Assembly: GCF_016786355.1 (NCBI RefSeq) | Contig: NZ_JADWYX010000048.1 | Span: forward strand, 1-33,240 | Reading direction: 5' to 3' | Origin: Frankia sp. AgB1.9 | GTDB taxonomy: Bacteria > Actinomycetota > Actinomycetes > Frankiales > Frankiaceae | DNA: 33,240 nt | Shown: in pieces, positions 6,895 through 16,000 of the stretch | How positions within the stretch are numbered: position 1 is the first letter of the stretch | Layout of the letters: each line of letters begins with the position of its first letter | Notes under the pieces: generated by a model | What the model was told of the DNA's origin: nothing | Database searches by the model: none | Seen by the model: only the letters and a program-made list of their open reading frames with translations | Program-made: the position numbers and the translations under genes

Positions 6895-7418
6895 TCAGAC
6901 GCGGCCGTCCTGCAAGTAGGTGGACGTGCCTCGTTCGAGGGCGGTCAGGGCGGCCTGGGTGCGGCGCCAGACGTAGGGACGCGGGAGCCGCGCGGCTTCC
7001 GCCCGGTAGGCAGAAGCGAACGGCGGCGAGTTCTGGGTCGACGGGATGCAGCGCGTGGGCCCGTTCGGCGGGCAGGGTACCGCCGTCGAAGACGAGGGCG
7101 AGGAGATCGTCCCAAGGGCCGTGTGGGGAGACCCAGTCCACCGCACAGCAGCTCGCCTTCGGGAACGTCGAGGTCGAGTTCTTCCTTCAGTTCGCGGCGC
7201 AGCCTGTCGCGGGGTGGTTCGTTGGCTTCGGCCATGCCGCCGGGGAGGTCTCAGTCGGGTTTGTAGGTCGGGTCGACCAGCAGCAGGCGTCCCGACTGGT
7301 CGCGGATGATCGCGTCGGCGGAGACTCGTTTGCGGGGGTTGCTGAGCGTTGCCCTCGGCGAGATGAGCAAACCCGGCCGTGTCCCGGTTGCCGTTCTCCC
7401 ACTCCCGCGCGCGCTCAT
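6895..7418 (-). pseudogene. NUDIX hydrolase, inactivated
   Basis: From an ATG at 7418 the frame encodes KRVSADAIIRDQSGRLLLVD and then YKPD followed by TGA at 7253-7251, exactly where relatives have Trp (YKPxWDLPGG). Beyond it the NUDIX box is clear: GGMAEANEPPRDRL, then RRELKEELDLDV. A frameshift near 7141 is needed to reach DWVSPHGPWDDLLALVFDGG, and another near 7040 to reach YVWRRTQAALTALERG and the stop at 6895. One nonsense change and two frameshifts make loss of function likely. The start overlaps the stop of the upstream regulator fragment by ATGA, as in an operon. Confidence 0.75.
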
Positions 7419-7645
7419 GACACCCCACCAGCCGGTAGGGCCGTGGCGACGCGGCTTAGGAACGCCTTCACGGCGGGGAGGCCGGCCTGCGGTTCGAGGC
7501 GGCGGCTCAGCGTCCGCAGGTGGCTGACGACCCGGTCGGAGTGCAGCTGCGTGGCGGCGTTGAGGACCGGTGAGCAGAAGCGGCTCGACGCGCCGTCCAT
7601 GATCCGCCTGCTCCCATTCGTAGCCGTCCGAGTGCTATGTGCCAT
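7415..7645 (-). pseudogene. C-terminal fragment of an XRE/TPR regulator
   Basis: A 76-residue frame contains LHSDRVVSHLRTLSRRLEP then LPAVKAFLSRVATAL. This resembles the last helices of actinobacterial XRE-type regulators with TPR-like C-termini (compare YLRDLADRLAKHAGLPAVDA in the regulator at 8599-10173). No helix-turn-helix precedes it, and a stop lies four codons before the ATG, so the N-terminal part is missing. It overlaps the NUDIX pseudogene by four bases; regulator/NUDIX pairs are common in this group. It might be expressed as a short protein, but remnant is the simpler reading. Confidence 0.45.
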
Positions 7646-8038
7646 CAGTGTAGGTCACATTCTGTACGGCCGGTGCGGTCTCAGCCGCGCGATGTAAGAG
7701 CGTCAGACACGAACCGGCACAGCCTGTCTCGTTCGGCCTGCACACGCTTACGGCACGCGCCGGGGCCGAGTCGACCCACGTCCTCGGCCTCGGGCGCGAG
7801 CCACCGCCCAAGCCTGCATCGAGGTAACCGTGGACAGCGGGTCGACCCTCCCGACCAACGAACCGGCACGAACGGTGTACAGCTGCGTCGGCGTCGACCA
7901 CACCGACGAAGCCGCCGCACCCGGTTCGAACCACCGACACTCCTGTCCAACCACCGCGGCCGAGACTGCGGGTAGACGGTCACCCCCCACGTTTGACTCG
8001 GCGACGGGAACCAGCCGGTGGCTATTAGCCTTCAGGGC
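7646..8038. other. Divergent intergenic region
   Basis: No gene supported. The minus strand near 7650-7680 has a possible weak promoter (TACACT). Near 8025 the plus strand has TATTAG shortly before the NUDIX start. Otherwise nothing clear. Confidence 0.35.
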
Positions 8039-8602
8039 ATGGCGACGGAGGTCCGCGGGCCCAGCGAATGGACCATTCATGGGGAGCGGGTGGTCGATGA
8101 CACCCGCCGCGCGGTGCTGAGCATCGCCGATGTCGAGCTACCGGACGGGGTGCGCTTCGAGCAGTACGTGTTGCGCCTTCCGCCGGCCGCGGTCGTCGTC
8201 GTGTTGGACGACGACGAGCGGGTCCTGATGATGTGGCGGCATCGGTTCATCCTCGACAGGTGGGTGTGGGAACTGCCGGGCGGCTACCTGGATCCCGACG
8301 AGGACCCGGCTGCCTGCGCCGCCCGGGAGGTCGAGGAGGAGACCGGCTGGCGCCCGAGGAACATGCGCCCACTGGTCTCGTTCCAGCCCGCAGTCGGCAC
8401 CATCGACCAGGAGAACCTGGTCTTCCTCGCCTGCGGTGCCGACCCGACCGGGCAGGCACCGGACATCAACGAGACAGCGAAAATCGGCTGGGTGCCGCTC
8501 GCCGACGCCTATGACCGCGTCGCCCGCGGCGAGATCGTCGGCGCCGGGTCCGTCACTGGTGTCCTCGCGACCTTGCTCGCGAAGGCCAACGGCGAGCTCT
8601 AA
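8039..8602 (+). CDS. NUDIX hydrolase, ADP-ribose pyrophosphatase-like
   Basis: A 187-residue protein with an intact NUDIX box at residues 82-104 (GYLDPDEDPAACAAREVEEE, then TGW), carrying the G-x5-E-x7-REVEEExGW pattern needed for metal-dependent hydrolysis of nucleoside diphosphate-linked substrates. The preceding LMMWRHRFILDRWVWELPGG is typical of the ADP-ribose/NDP-sugar pyrophosphatase branch, though the substrate is not certain. I chose the ATG at 8039; a GTG at 8018 would add seven residues and has a slightly better upstream GGGAA. It converges on, and overlaps by four bases, the XRE regulator ending at 8599. Its dead relative lies 0.6 kb upstream. Confidence 0.88.
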   Translation: MATEVRGPSEWTIHGERVVDDTRRAVLSIADVELPDGVRFEQYVLRLPPAAVVVVLDDDERVLMMWRHRFILDRWVWELPGGYLDPDEDPAACAAREVEEETGWRPRNMRPLVSFQPAVGTIDQENLVFLACGADPTGQAPDINETAKIGWVPLADAYDRVARGEIVGAGSVTGVLATLLAKANGEL

Positions 8603-10173
8603 CCCGTTGCGCCGACGGCGGCCAGCCGCTCGGTCAGCGCATCGACCGCCGGCAGCCCCGCATGCTTGGCGAGCCGATCGGCGAGGTCGCGCAGATAGTC
8701 GACCGACCGCGCCGAGTTCAACCCATCCGCCGCCGCTGCGGCCTCGATCCCGACCGCCGCCGCCTCCTCGATGTCCCCGGCCTGCGCGTGCGCGCGGGCA
8801 AGCAGGACAAGGTTGAACTGACGGCCACGGACGTAGCGGCTGTCCATCTCCAGGGATCGGGTGGCGAATCGCGTTGCGAGGTCTCCCCGGCCCAGCGCGA
8901 CGAAGCAATGACCGAACCGGGCCGACAGATACGCCTCGTCGAAATACCCGATCCAGCGCGGGTCACCGTGCCGGTCGGCCTTGTCGAGGGAACGCTCGGC
9001 GCGGTCCAACGCGGCGGCGCACGACCGCTGCTCACCCTGCAACGCGAGACCGTGCGCCTCCAGCACAGCGGCCTCCGCCGCGATCGCGACCACGCCTGCA
9101 TCCGCCGCCGTCCGGCTCGCGGCCCGGGCGAGATCCACCGCTTCCTCCGCGGCACCGAGATAGGCAGCCTGATGACTCATCGCCGCGATGATCTCGGCGC
9201 CGAGCGGACGGTCGACCGCCGCCAACGCCAGGCGCAGCGCCTGGATCAGATACCGCTGCCCCAGCCCATGAAACCCAGCGTCATACGCGGTCCAGCCCGC
9301 CAGTTGCGTCAGCTCCGCTGCCGCCGACAGCAGCGCCGAGCCCACCGGCTCCTCGAACCGCCCCTCACGCAGCAGCGGCGCGACCTCTGCATCGAGGAAC
9401 CGGGCGACCAACTCGCGGACATGCCCACCGCCGTACTGGTTGTCCAGCTCCCGGAACAGGCCTGTCGCCCGGTGGATGATCTCCACCTGAGGCGCCCCGA
9501 CCGGCCTACGGCCCCTGCCGCGTGGCCGCTCCTCGAACGAGGACGTCAGCCACCGCATGACCGGTTTCGTGTAGGCGCCAGGATCAAAGCCCGACCCGCG
9601 ACCGCCAGACCGCGTCTGCACGTCGCGCCGGAACAGGGTCGCCGCCGTGTCGATGGCATCCAACCACTGCGCCGGGAACTCCAACCCGCCCGCCGAGGAC
9701 CTGGTCGGCTGGTCCGGGCCGCCCGGCCCATCCTCGGGCCGGGCCGGCACCGCGATAGCAGGCTCCCGGTGCACGAATCCGTCGATCAAGAGAAGATCCG
9801 CCGGCGCATAGCGCTCCCGGTCCGCCTCATCGAGCAGCCGGTGAAGACCCGTCTGATACGCCGACGCCAACAACGCGAGCATCTGCGGGGTCGGCCGCCG
9901 ACCACCCGCCGGCCACGCCTCCAACTCCGAGAGCCGCGAGACCGTCAACCCCGCCCGGCCGTCGGGATCAGACCCAGCCAGGACCGCCTGACGGTTGATC
10001 TCCTCGACCGCCCGCTGGAACGTCCACCCACACGCCAGCCGGTAAGCCGACCGTGGCCGTGCCCCATGCACCCGGACGAACTCCGCGGCGATCTCATCCC
10101 GACCCGCGCCACGGTCCACCATCCGGCGACGCAGAGCCTCCAGCTCGGCACGGCGACTTGGCCTGCTACCCAT
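8599..10173 (-). CDS. XRE-type regulator with TPR-like C-terminus (paralog 1)
   Basis: About 524 residues. The N-terminal ~110 residues form a helix-turn-helix region: IAAEFVRVHGARPRSAYRLA, WTFQRAVEEINRQAV, then LTVSRLSELEAWPAGG and RPTPQMLALLASAYQT, the usual XRE pattern of a recognition helix followed by a PTP/L-rich helix. Residues ~230-520 are all-helical with repeated A-rich pairs (AAYLGAAEEAVDLARAASRT, LARAHAQAGDIEEAAAVGIE), typical of TPR-like sensor regions. The ATG at 10173 is used; a GTG directly before it is possible. The first ~160 residues are nearly the same as in the regulator at 11157-12629, while the rest differs. It is a probable cytosolic transcription regulator with unknown signal. 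Confidence 0.85.
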   Translation of the reverse strand: MGSRPSRRAELEALRRRMVDRGAGRDEIAAEFVRVHGARPRSAYRLACGWTFQRAVEEINRQAVLAGSDPDGRAGLTVSRLSELEAWPAGGRRPTPQMLALLASAYQTGLHRLLDEADRERYAPADLLLIDGFVHREPAIAVPARPEDGPGGPDQPTRSSAGGLEFPAQWLDAIDTAATLFRRDVQTRSGGRGSGFDPGAYTKPVMRWLTSSFEERPRGRGRRPVGAPQVEIIHRATGLFRELDNQYGGGHVRELVARFLDAEVAPLLREGRFEEPVGSALLSAAAELTQLAGWTAYDAGFHGLGQRYLIQALRLALAAVDRPLGAEIIAAMSHQAAYLGAAEEAVDLARAASRTAADAGVVAIAAEAAVLEAHGLALQGEQRSCAAALDRAERSLDKADRHGDPRWIGYFDEAYLSARFGHCFVALGRGDLATRFATRSLEMDSRYVRGRQFNLVLLARAHAQAGDIEEAAAVGIEAAAAADGLNSARSVDYLRDLADRLAKHAGLPAVDALTERLAAVGATG

Positions 10174-10235
10174 CACACCCCCGGCCCCGACCCGCGCTAC
10201 GGCCCCATTGTCACGGTAGCCGCCCGACTACACAC
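10174..10235 (-). promoter_or_regulatory. Duplicated upstream element of regulator paralog 1
   Basis: Read on the minus strand, the segment runs TAGTCGGGCGGCTACCGTGA, then CAATGGGGCCGTAGCGCGGG and a G-rich run up to the start codon. It is almost the same as the segment before the second regulator (12630-12690), so control may be shared. Exact promoter boxes are not clear. Confidence 0.45.
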
Positions 10236-10407
10236 CCGACAACAGCCGCCCGATCCCAAACATCCCCGTGGCTCCGCGCTGGCTGGAGGCGTCAGAGCGG
10301 TCGCGTCTGCGCGGCGATCGATGATCGGGTCGCGGCCCAAGCAACACTCGCCTGGCGAGCTTCGAACTCGGCACGGGCCGCCGAGCCACACATCAACGAC
10401 TCCGCTG

Positions 10408-11160
10408 CTAGGCCGGACCCGCTTCGAACCGGTCGGCGCCTGCCCTGCCCGCTGCCCTCCGGGTGATGAGCGCCGGGATCTGAGCGATCGTGTCGTCGGC
10501 GAGGTTTTCCCAGAGGATGCCGGCCGGTCGGTGGGATTCCCGGCAGGCGATCACCTGTGTGGGAGTGACGATCAGGTCGACGCTGACGTCGTGTCGCGTC
10601 GCGGGGAGTTCCTCGTCGAGGACCTGGAGATCGTGGACCGTGGTGGCGATGGTGGTCGTGGGGGTGATGAGTCCGGCTTCCTGCAGGAGGGCGAATTCGA
10701 GGTCGGTGTAGCCGGCGCCTTTCCCGACGCGGACGCCCCGGACGTCGACCGCGACGGACCCACAGACCATCAGGTCGACCGGGCGCATCGCCGTGACGTC
10801 AACCGGGCAGCCCAGCCGGGCCGCCGCCTGGTGGGACGCCGCCTCATCCGGGGGGACGGTGAGCGTGGCCGGGTCAAGCTCGTAGAACGGCAGCGGGGCG
10901 GCGAGGCGAGGTACCGCCATGTAAAGCAGTCTGCCGTCGGCTAGGGCGCGGGCGCGTACGGGCAGCTGGGCCCGGTCGGGAACCGCTTTGATGACCGTGG
11001 CGTCCCGCCATACGGGCAGTCCGGCGAGCCGGTCGGCGGCCTGGTCGGAGCCGGTGAAGTCGGGGATGTGGCCGTGTACGCCGAGTGGCGCTGCGCGGGC
11101 GCGTTCCAACAGGTCCCACACCTTGATCCGTGCGGCCTGTTTCGCGGTCTCGACGCTCAT
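10408..11160 (-). CDS. 5-formyltetrahydrofolate cyclo-ligase family protein
   Basis: ATG start, 250 residues. The family converts 5-formyltetrahydrofolate to 5,10-methenyltetrahydrofolate with ATP in the cytosol. The hallmark GKGAGYTDLEFALLQEAG near residue 160 gives the GxGxGYxD-type nucleotide/folate loop. The early segment MSVETAKQAARIKVWDLLE, the stretch VIKAVPDRAQLPVRARAL and the late THE-like HDLQVLDEELPATRHDVSVD fit the family as well. Compared with housekeeping YgfA/MTHFS (about 200 residues) it is longer, so it may belong to a divergent subfamily with a different substrate. Its ATG overlaps the stop of the upstream XRE/TPR regulator by four bases, so the two are translationally coupled. 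Confidence 0.8.
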   Translation of the reverse strand: MSVETAKQAARIKVWDLLERARAAPLGVHGHIPDFTGSDQAADRLAGLPVWRDATVIKAVPDRAQLPVRARALADGRLLYMAVPRLAAPLPFYELDPATLTVPPDEAASHQAAARLGCPVDVTAMRPVDLMVCGSVAVDVRGVRVGKGAGYTDLEFALLQEAGLITPTTTIATTVHDLQVLDEELPATRHDVSVDLIVTPTQVIACRESHRPAGILWENLADDTIAQIPALITRRAAGRAGADRFEAGPA

Positions 11161-12629
11161 AGAGGCCTGCCGGCGGGGTCGATGAGGTCCAGGATTCGGT
11201 CGCCGATGTCGCGGACCGCGGGCTGGTCGGGCCATTGCTGCAGTTCGCGTCTGGCTTGGAAGATCAGCGTGAGGCCGCCGCCGCTCCAGGTTCGGGCGAC
11301 GAGGTCGATCGTCTGGGCGAGGACCGCGCACGCCTGGTCGATCTGGCGTTGACGGATGTGCGCGAGCGCGAGGTTGCCGAGGATGACCGCGTCCGCCTTC
11401 GACCCCGTCAGGGAGCCGGCGCCGATGCTCGCGAGGACGGATTCCGCGCGTTGGGGTCGGCCGAGCGCGAGATGGCAGGCGCCCGCCATCCGGGGCAGGT
11501 CGCGTGGGGAGATCAGGTGGAACGCCTCGTCGTTCTCGTCGGCCCCGTCGAGACTGCTCTCTGCCTCTGCGAGCAGGTCCTCGCAGGCCCGCTCCTCCCG
11601 GAGCATCGCCTGGGCTTCCGCCGCGTGCAGCATGGCCAGACCCGCCAGAATCCCGCTCGCTCCCCGGGTGACCTTGGCGGCCCGGATCGCGAGCGGCAGT
11701 GCCGCGTCTGGTCGCCGTTCCCCGTAGAGCGCCACGATCGTGGAACGCAGCAACGCCAAACCCTCGATCGCCGGCCGTCCCACCTCCCGGCCGATCCGCG
11801 CCGCCCGATCCAGGTGCAGCTTCGCGCTGGCATGGTCGCGGCGCTGGGACGCGTCCCACAGCAACTGGCCCATCAGGATCGACGCTTCGCCTTCGACGAC
11901 CAGCACCTCACGCCGCACCCGCGCGCCACCGGCCAGGCCCCGAAGCTCACCCGCCAGGCCGAGGCATCGCCCCGTCTCCGCCAACAACGACGTCGAGGGC
12001 GCCGTCACATACTGGGCGTCGAGGTCATCGACCCGCTGTCGCAGCCGCGCGACTGCAACAAGATCAACCTTACGGTTGTCCGTCGGAACGTCCTCGACAC
12101 GCCACTCGCCACGGGCCGCCGAGGATCGGGCAACTGCCCTCCCCGCTGGGGAGCCATCGCGGGTCGGCTGGTCCGGGCCTCCCGGCCCACCCTCGGACCG
12201 CCCAGGCGGCGCGATGGCGGGCTCGCGGTGCACGAACGCGTCGATCAGTAGAAGATCCGCCGGTGCAAAGCGCTCTCGGTCCGCTTGATCGAGCAGCCGG
12301 TGAAGACCCGTCTGATACGCCGACGCCAACAACGCCAACATCTGCGGAGTCGGCCGCCGACCGCCCGCCGGCCACGTCTCCAGCTCCGAGAGCCGCGACA
12401 CCGTCAACCCGGGCCGGCCTTCCGGATCCGCTCCGGCCAGGACCGCCTGACGGTTGATCTCATCGACCGCCCGCTGAAACGTCCACCCACACGCCAGCCG
12501 GTAAGCCGCCCGAGGCCGCACCCCAAACACCCGGACAAACTCGGCGGCGATCTCATCCCGACCCGCGCCACCGGCCGCCATCCGGCGACGAAGAGCCTCC
12601 TGCTCCCCACGGCGACTCGGCCTACCCAT
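11157..12629 (-). CDS. XRE-type regulator with TPR-like C-terminus (paralog 2)
   Basis: 490 residues, ATG at 12629. The N-terminal HTH region (WTFQRAVDEINRQAVLAG, TVSRLSELETWPAGGRRPTP) and the linker through EPAIAPPGRSEGGPGGPDQP match paralog 1 almost residue for residue. After the PDQPTR motif the sequence becomes unrelated, with its own helical repeats (LGLAGELRGLAGGARVRREV, AAKVTRGASGILAGLAMLHA, LAHIRQRQIDQACAVLAQT). The DNA target may thus be shared while the sensed signal differs. It is coupled by an ATGA overlap to the cyclo-ligase gene, and its upstream DNA duplicates that of paralog 1. Confidence 0.85.
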   Translation of the reverse strand: MGRPSRRGEQEALRRRMAAGGAGRDEIAAEFVRVFGVRPRAAYRLACGWTFQRAVDEINRQAVLAGADPEGRPGLTVSRLSELETWPAGGRRPTPQMLALLASAYQTGLHRLLDQADRERFAPADLLLIDAFVHREPAIAPPGRSEGGPGGPDQPTRDGSPAGRAVARSSAARGEWRVEDVPTDNRKVDLVAVARLRQRVDDLDAQYVTAPSTSLLAETGRCLGLAGELRGLAGGARVRREVLVVEGEASILMGQLLWDASQRRDHASAKLHLDRAARIGREVGRPAIEGLALLRSTIVALYGERRPDAALPLAIRAAKVTRGASGILAGLAMLHAAEAQAMLREERACEDLLAEAESSLDGADENDEAFHLISPRDLPRMAGACHLALGRPQRAESVLASIGAGSLTGSKADAVILGNLALAHIRQRQIDQACAVLAQTIDLVARTWSGGGLTLIFQARRELQQWPDQPAVRDIGDRILDLIDPAGRPL

Positions 12630-12690
12630 CGCACCCCCGGCCCCGACCCGCCCTACGGCCCAATTGCCAGGGTAACCGCACGACTACCGG
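12630..12690 (-). promoter_or_regulatory. Duplicated upstream element of regulator paralog 2
   Basis: Minus-strand sequence TAGTCGTGCGGTTACCCTGG, CAATTGGGCCGTAGGGCGGG and the following G-rich run parallel 10174-10235 with few changes. Conservation outside the coding region suggests either a recent duplication or a shared operator. Confidence 0.45.
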
Positions 12691-13038
12691 CGACCAAGCG
12701 CCCGAGTGCGAGACTCGGCCCGGCCGGCGCCCGGCCCTGACGGGAGCGGCCGTGAGACGCAAGCGGTCTCACCGTCCGCCGTCGGTTTTCATGGAGAGCT
12801 GGGGCACTTTCGAGCCTCTTTCTTGATCGCGGTGGCGTGTGCCGCGTGCGGACCGCTCGCCTCGCGTGCTCAAGCGAGGGCCACTTGAGTCGACACGGAC
12901 ATACGACCGGAAAGGTCAAATCTGGTTGTCTCTTTCATGTCCATCCGTTGACCTACTTGGCGTGTGGCGGCGCGGCTGCGGTGGGTGGTCGGGTTAGGAT
13001 TCGACTGACCTGTCGGTCTGGGCGGTGGAAGGACTGGA
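12691..13038. other. Region upstream of dnaE
   Basis: No gene. A TTGACC lies at 12949-12954 and a TTAGGAT at about 12994-13000, but their spacing is too wide for one promoter. A GGAAGGACTGGA purine stretch directly before the dnaE ATG serves as ribosome binding site. Confidence 0.4.
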
Positions 13039-16000
13039 ATGTCGGCGGATTCTTTTGTCCATCTCCACGTTCACACCGAGTATTCGATGTTGGACGGCGC
13101 CGCGAAGTCTGGCCTTCTGTTCAAGGAAGCGGCACGCCTCGGCATGCCCGCCGTCGGGATGACCGACCACGGGAACATGTTCGGCGCGTACGAGTTCCAT
13201 CAGGCCGCGAAGAAGTCGGATCTCAAGCCGATCATCGGGATTGAGGCGTATCTCGCGCCTGAGTCGAGGACGCTGAAGAAGCCGGTGTTCTGGGGCGAGG
13301 GTAGCCAGCGGGATGTCGACCCCGATGGTGAGGGCGGCGACGTCTCGGGTGGAGGCTCCTACACCCATATGACGATGCTCGCGGAGAACCCGACCGGCCT
13401 GCGTAACCTTTTCCGGCTGTCGAGCCTGGCCTCGATCGAGGGCTATTACCGCAAGCCGCGGATGGACAAGGACTTGGTCTCCGAGTGCGCCGAGGGGATC
13501 ATCGCGACGACGGGCTGCCCGTCGGGCGAGGTGCAGACGCGGCTGCGCCTGGGGCAGTTCGACAAGGCGCTGGCTGCGGCGGCGTCTTACCGGGACATCT
13601 TCGGGGCGGAGAACTTCTTCCTGGAACTGATGGACCACGGTCTGGCGATCGAGCGCAGCGTCCGTCAGGGGCTGCTCGATATCGCCAAGCAGTTGAACAT
13701 TCGGCCGCTGGCGACGAACGACTCGCACTATGTGACCGAGGATCAGGCCGAAAGTCACGAGGCGTTGCTGTGTGTGGGCACTGGTAAGCGGCTGGATGAT
13801 CCGAAGCGGTTCAAGTTCCAGGGCTCGGGCTACTACCTCAAGTCCGCGGACGAGATGCGCGAACTCTGGGATGATCAGGTTCCCGGGGCCTGCGACAGTT
13901 CACTGCTGATCGCCGAGAGGGTTCAACCGTACGACGAGGTCTTCGGGTTCATCGACCGGATGCCGCTGTTCCCCGTCCCGGAAGGCGAGGACCAGCTTTC
14001 CTGGCTGCGCAAGGAAATCACCCGAGGGGCTCGCCGGCGGTTCCCTGAAGGCACCCCCGCCGAGGTGTTGGAGCGTATCGACTACGAGGTCGGGGTCATC
14101 GAGAAGATGGGCTTCCCCGCCTACTTCCTCGTCGTCGCCGACATCTGCGAATACGCCCGCTCGCAGGGAATCAGGGTCGGGCCGGGTCGCGGCTCCGCGA
14201 CCGGCTCCATGATCGCCTTCATCATGGGGATCACGGAACTCAACCCGATCGAGCACGCACTGATCTTCGAGCGGTTCCTGAACCCGGAGCGGATCAGCCC
14301 GCCGGACATCGACCTGGACTTCGATGAACGCCGCCGCGGCGACATGATCCGCTACGTTACCGAGAAGTACGGCGACGACCGGGTCTGCCAGATCCTGACC
14401 TTCGGCACGATCAAGGCCAAGGCTGCGGTCAAGGACTCCTGCCGGGTCCTGGGCTTCCCGTACGCGCTCGGCGACCAGATCACGAAGGCGATGCCGCCGG
14501 ACGTCATGGGTAAGGGGATCCCGCTGTCGGGGATCTTCGACCCGAACCATGACCGTTACAACGAGGCCGGCGAGCTTCGCGCGCTCTACGAGGCGCAGGC
14601 CGACGTCAGGAAGATCATCGACACGGCGCGCGGCCTGGAGGGCCTGACGCGGGGCACCGGTGTGCACGCGGCCGGGGTCATCCTGTGCGCCGAGCCGCTG
14701 CTCGATGTCCTTCCGATCCACCGGCGTGACAACGACGGTGCGATCATCACCGGGTTCCCGTTTCCTCAGTGCGAGGAAATGGGCCTGCTCAAGATGGACT
14801 TCCTTGGGCTGCGGAACCTGACCGTCATCGATGACGCGATCAAGAGCATCGAGCGTAACCGGGGCGTCGTCATCGATCTGGAGACGCTCCCGCTCGCCGA
14901 CGACAAAGCGTTCCAGCTCCTTGCCCGCGGCGACACCCTCGGGGTGTTCCAGCTCGACGGCGGCCCGATGCGGAACCTCCTGAAGCTGATGGCGCCGACG
15001 AAGTTCGGGGACATCGCCGCGGTTCTCGCGCTCTACCGGCCCGGCCCGATGGCGGCCAACAGCCACATCGAGTACGCCGACCGCAAGAACGGCCGCAAGG
15101 AGACCCTCCCGATCCACCCCGAGCTCGCCGACGCGCTGGAGCCGATCCTCGGGGAGACCTACCACCTGGTCGTCTACCAGGAGCAGGTCATGGCGATCGC
15201 CCGGGAGTTGGCCGGCTACAGCCTCGGTGCCGCGGACCTGCTGCGCCGCGCGATGGGTAAGAAGAAGAAGGAGATCCTGGACAAGGAGTTCGCCCGGTTC
15301 TCCGCCGGTATGAAGGAGAAGGGCTACTCCGACTCGGCTGTCCAGGCCCTGTGGGACGTCCTGGTGCCGTTCTCCGGGTACGGGTTCAACAAGTCCCACA
15401 CCGCCGGCTACGGTGTCGTCTCGTTCTGGACCGCCTATCTGAAGGCCAACTACCAGGCCGAGTACATGGCGGCGCTGCTGACCTCGGTTGGTGACGACAA
15501 GGACAAGATGGCGGTCTACCTCGCCGAGGCCCGCAAGATGGGCGTCAAGGTCCTGCCACCGGACGTCAACCAGTCCGACCTGCGCTTCACCCCGGTCGGG
15601 GAGTCGATCCGCTTCGGTTTGGGCGCGGTCCGCAACGTCGGCGCGAACGTCATCGCCTCGATCGTCGCGACCCGCGAGAAGAAGGGCGACTACACCTCGT
15701 TCGTCGACTTCCTCGACAAGTCCGAGATCACGGTGTGTAACAAGCGGGTCATCGAGTCGCTGATCAAGGCCGGTGCGTTCGACTCCCTCGGCCACAACCG
15801 CAGGCCCTTGGTGAACGTCCACGAGGCCGCCGTCGACGCGGTGATCGGTACGAAGCGGGCCGCGGCGATCGGCCAGTTCGACCTGTTCGGCGACGCCGGC
15901 GGTGCCGACGAGGAAGCGAAGATCGGCCTGGACCTGGACCTGAGCGCCGCCGAGTGGCCGCGCAAGGAGCGGCTGGCCCTGGAACGGGACATGCTCGGCC

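Noticed and set aside
7915..7945. GGTTCGAA-like T-loop suggesting a tRNA
   Set aside because: No acceptor stem, D-arm or anticodon arm can be drawn around it. No other tRNA or rRNA was found.
8662..10944. 760-codon plus-strand frame across the first regulator and into the cyclo-ligase
   Set aside because: It lies antisense to two genes with clear motifs and is Arg/Pro-rich.
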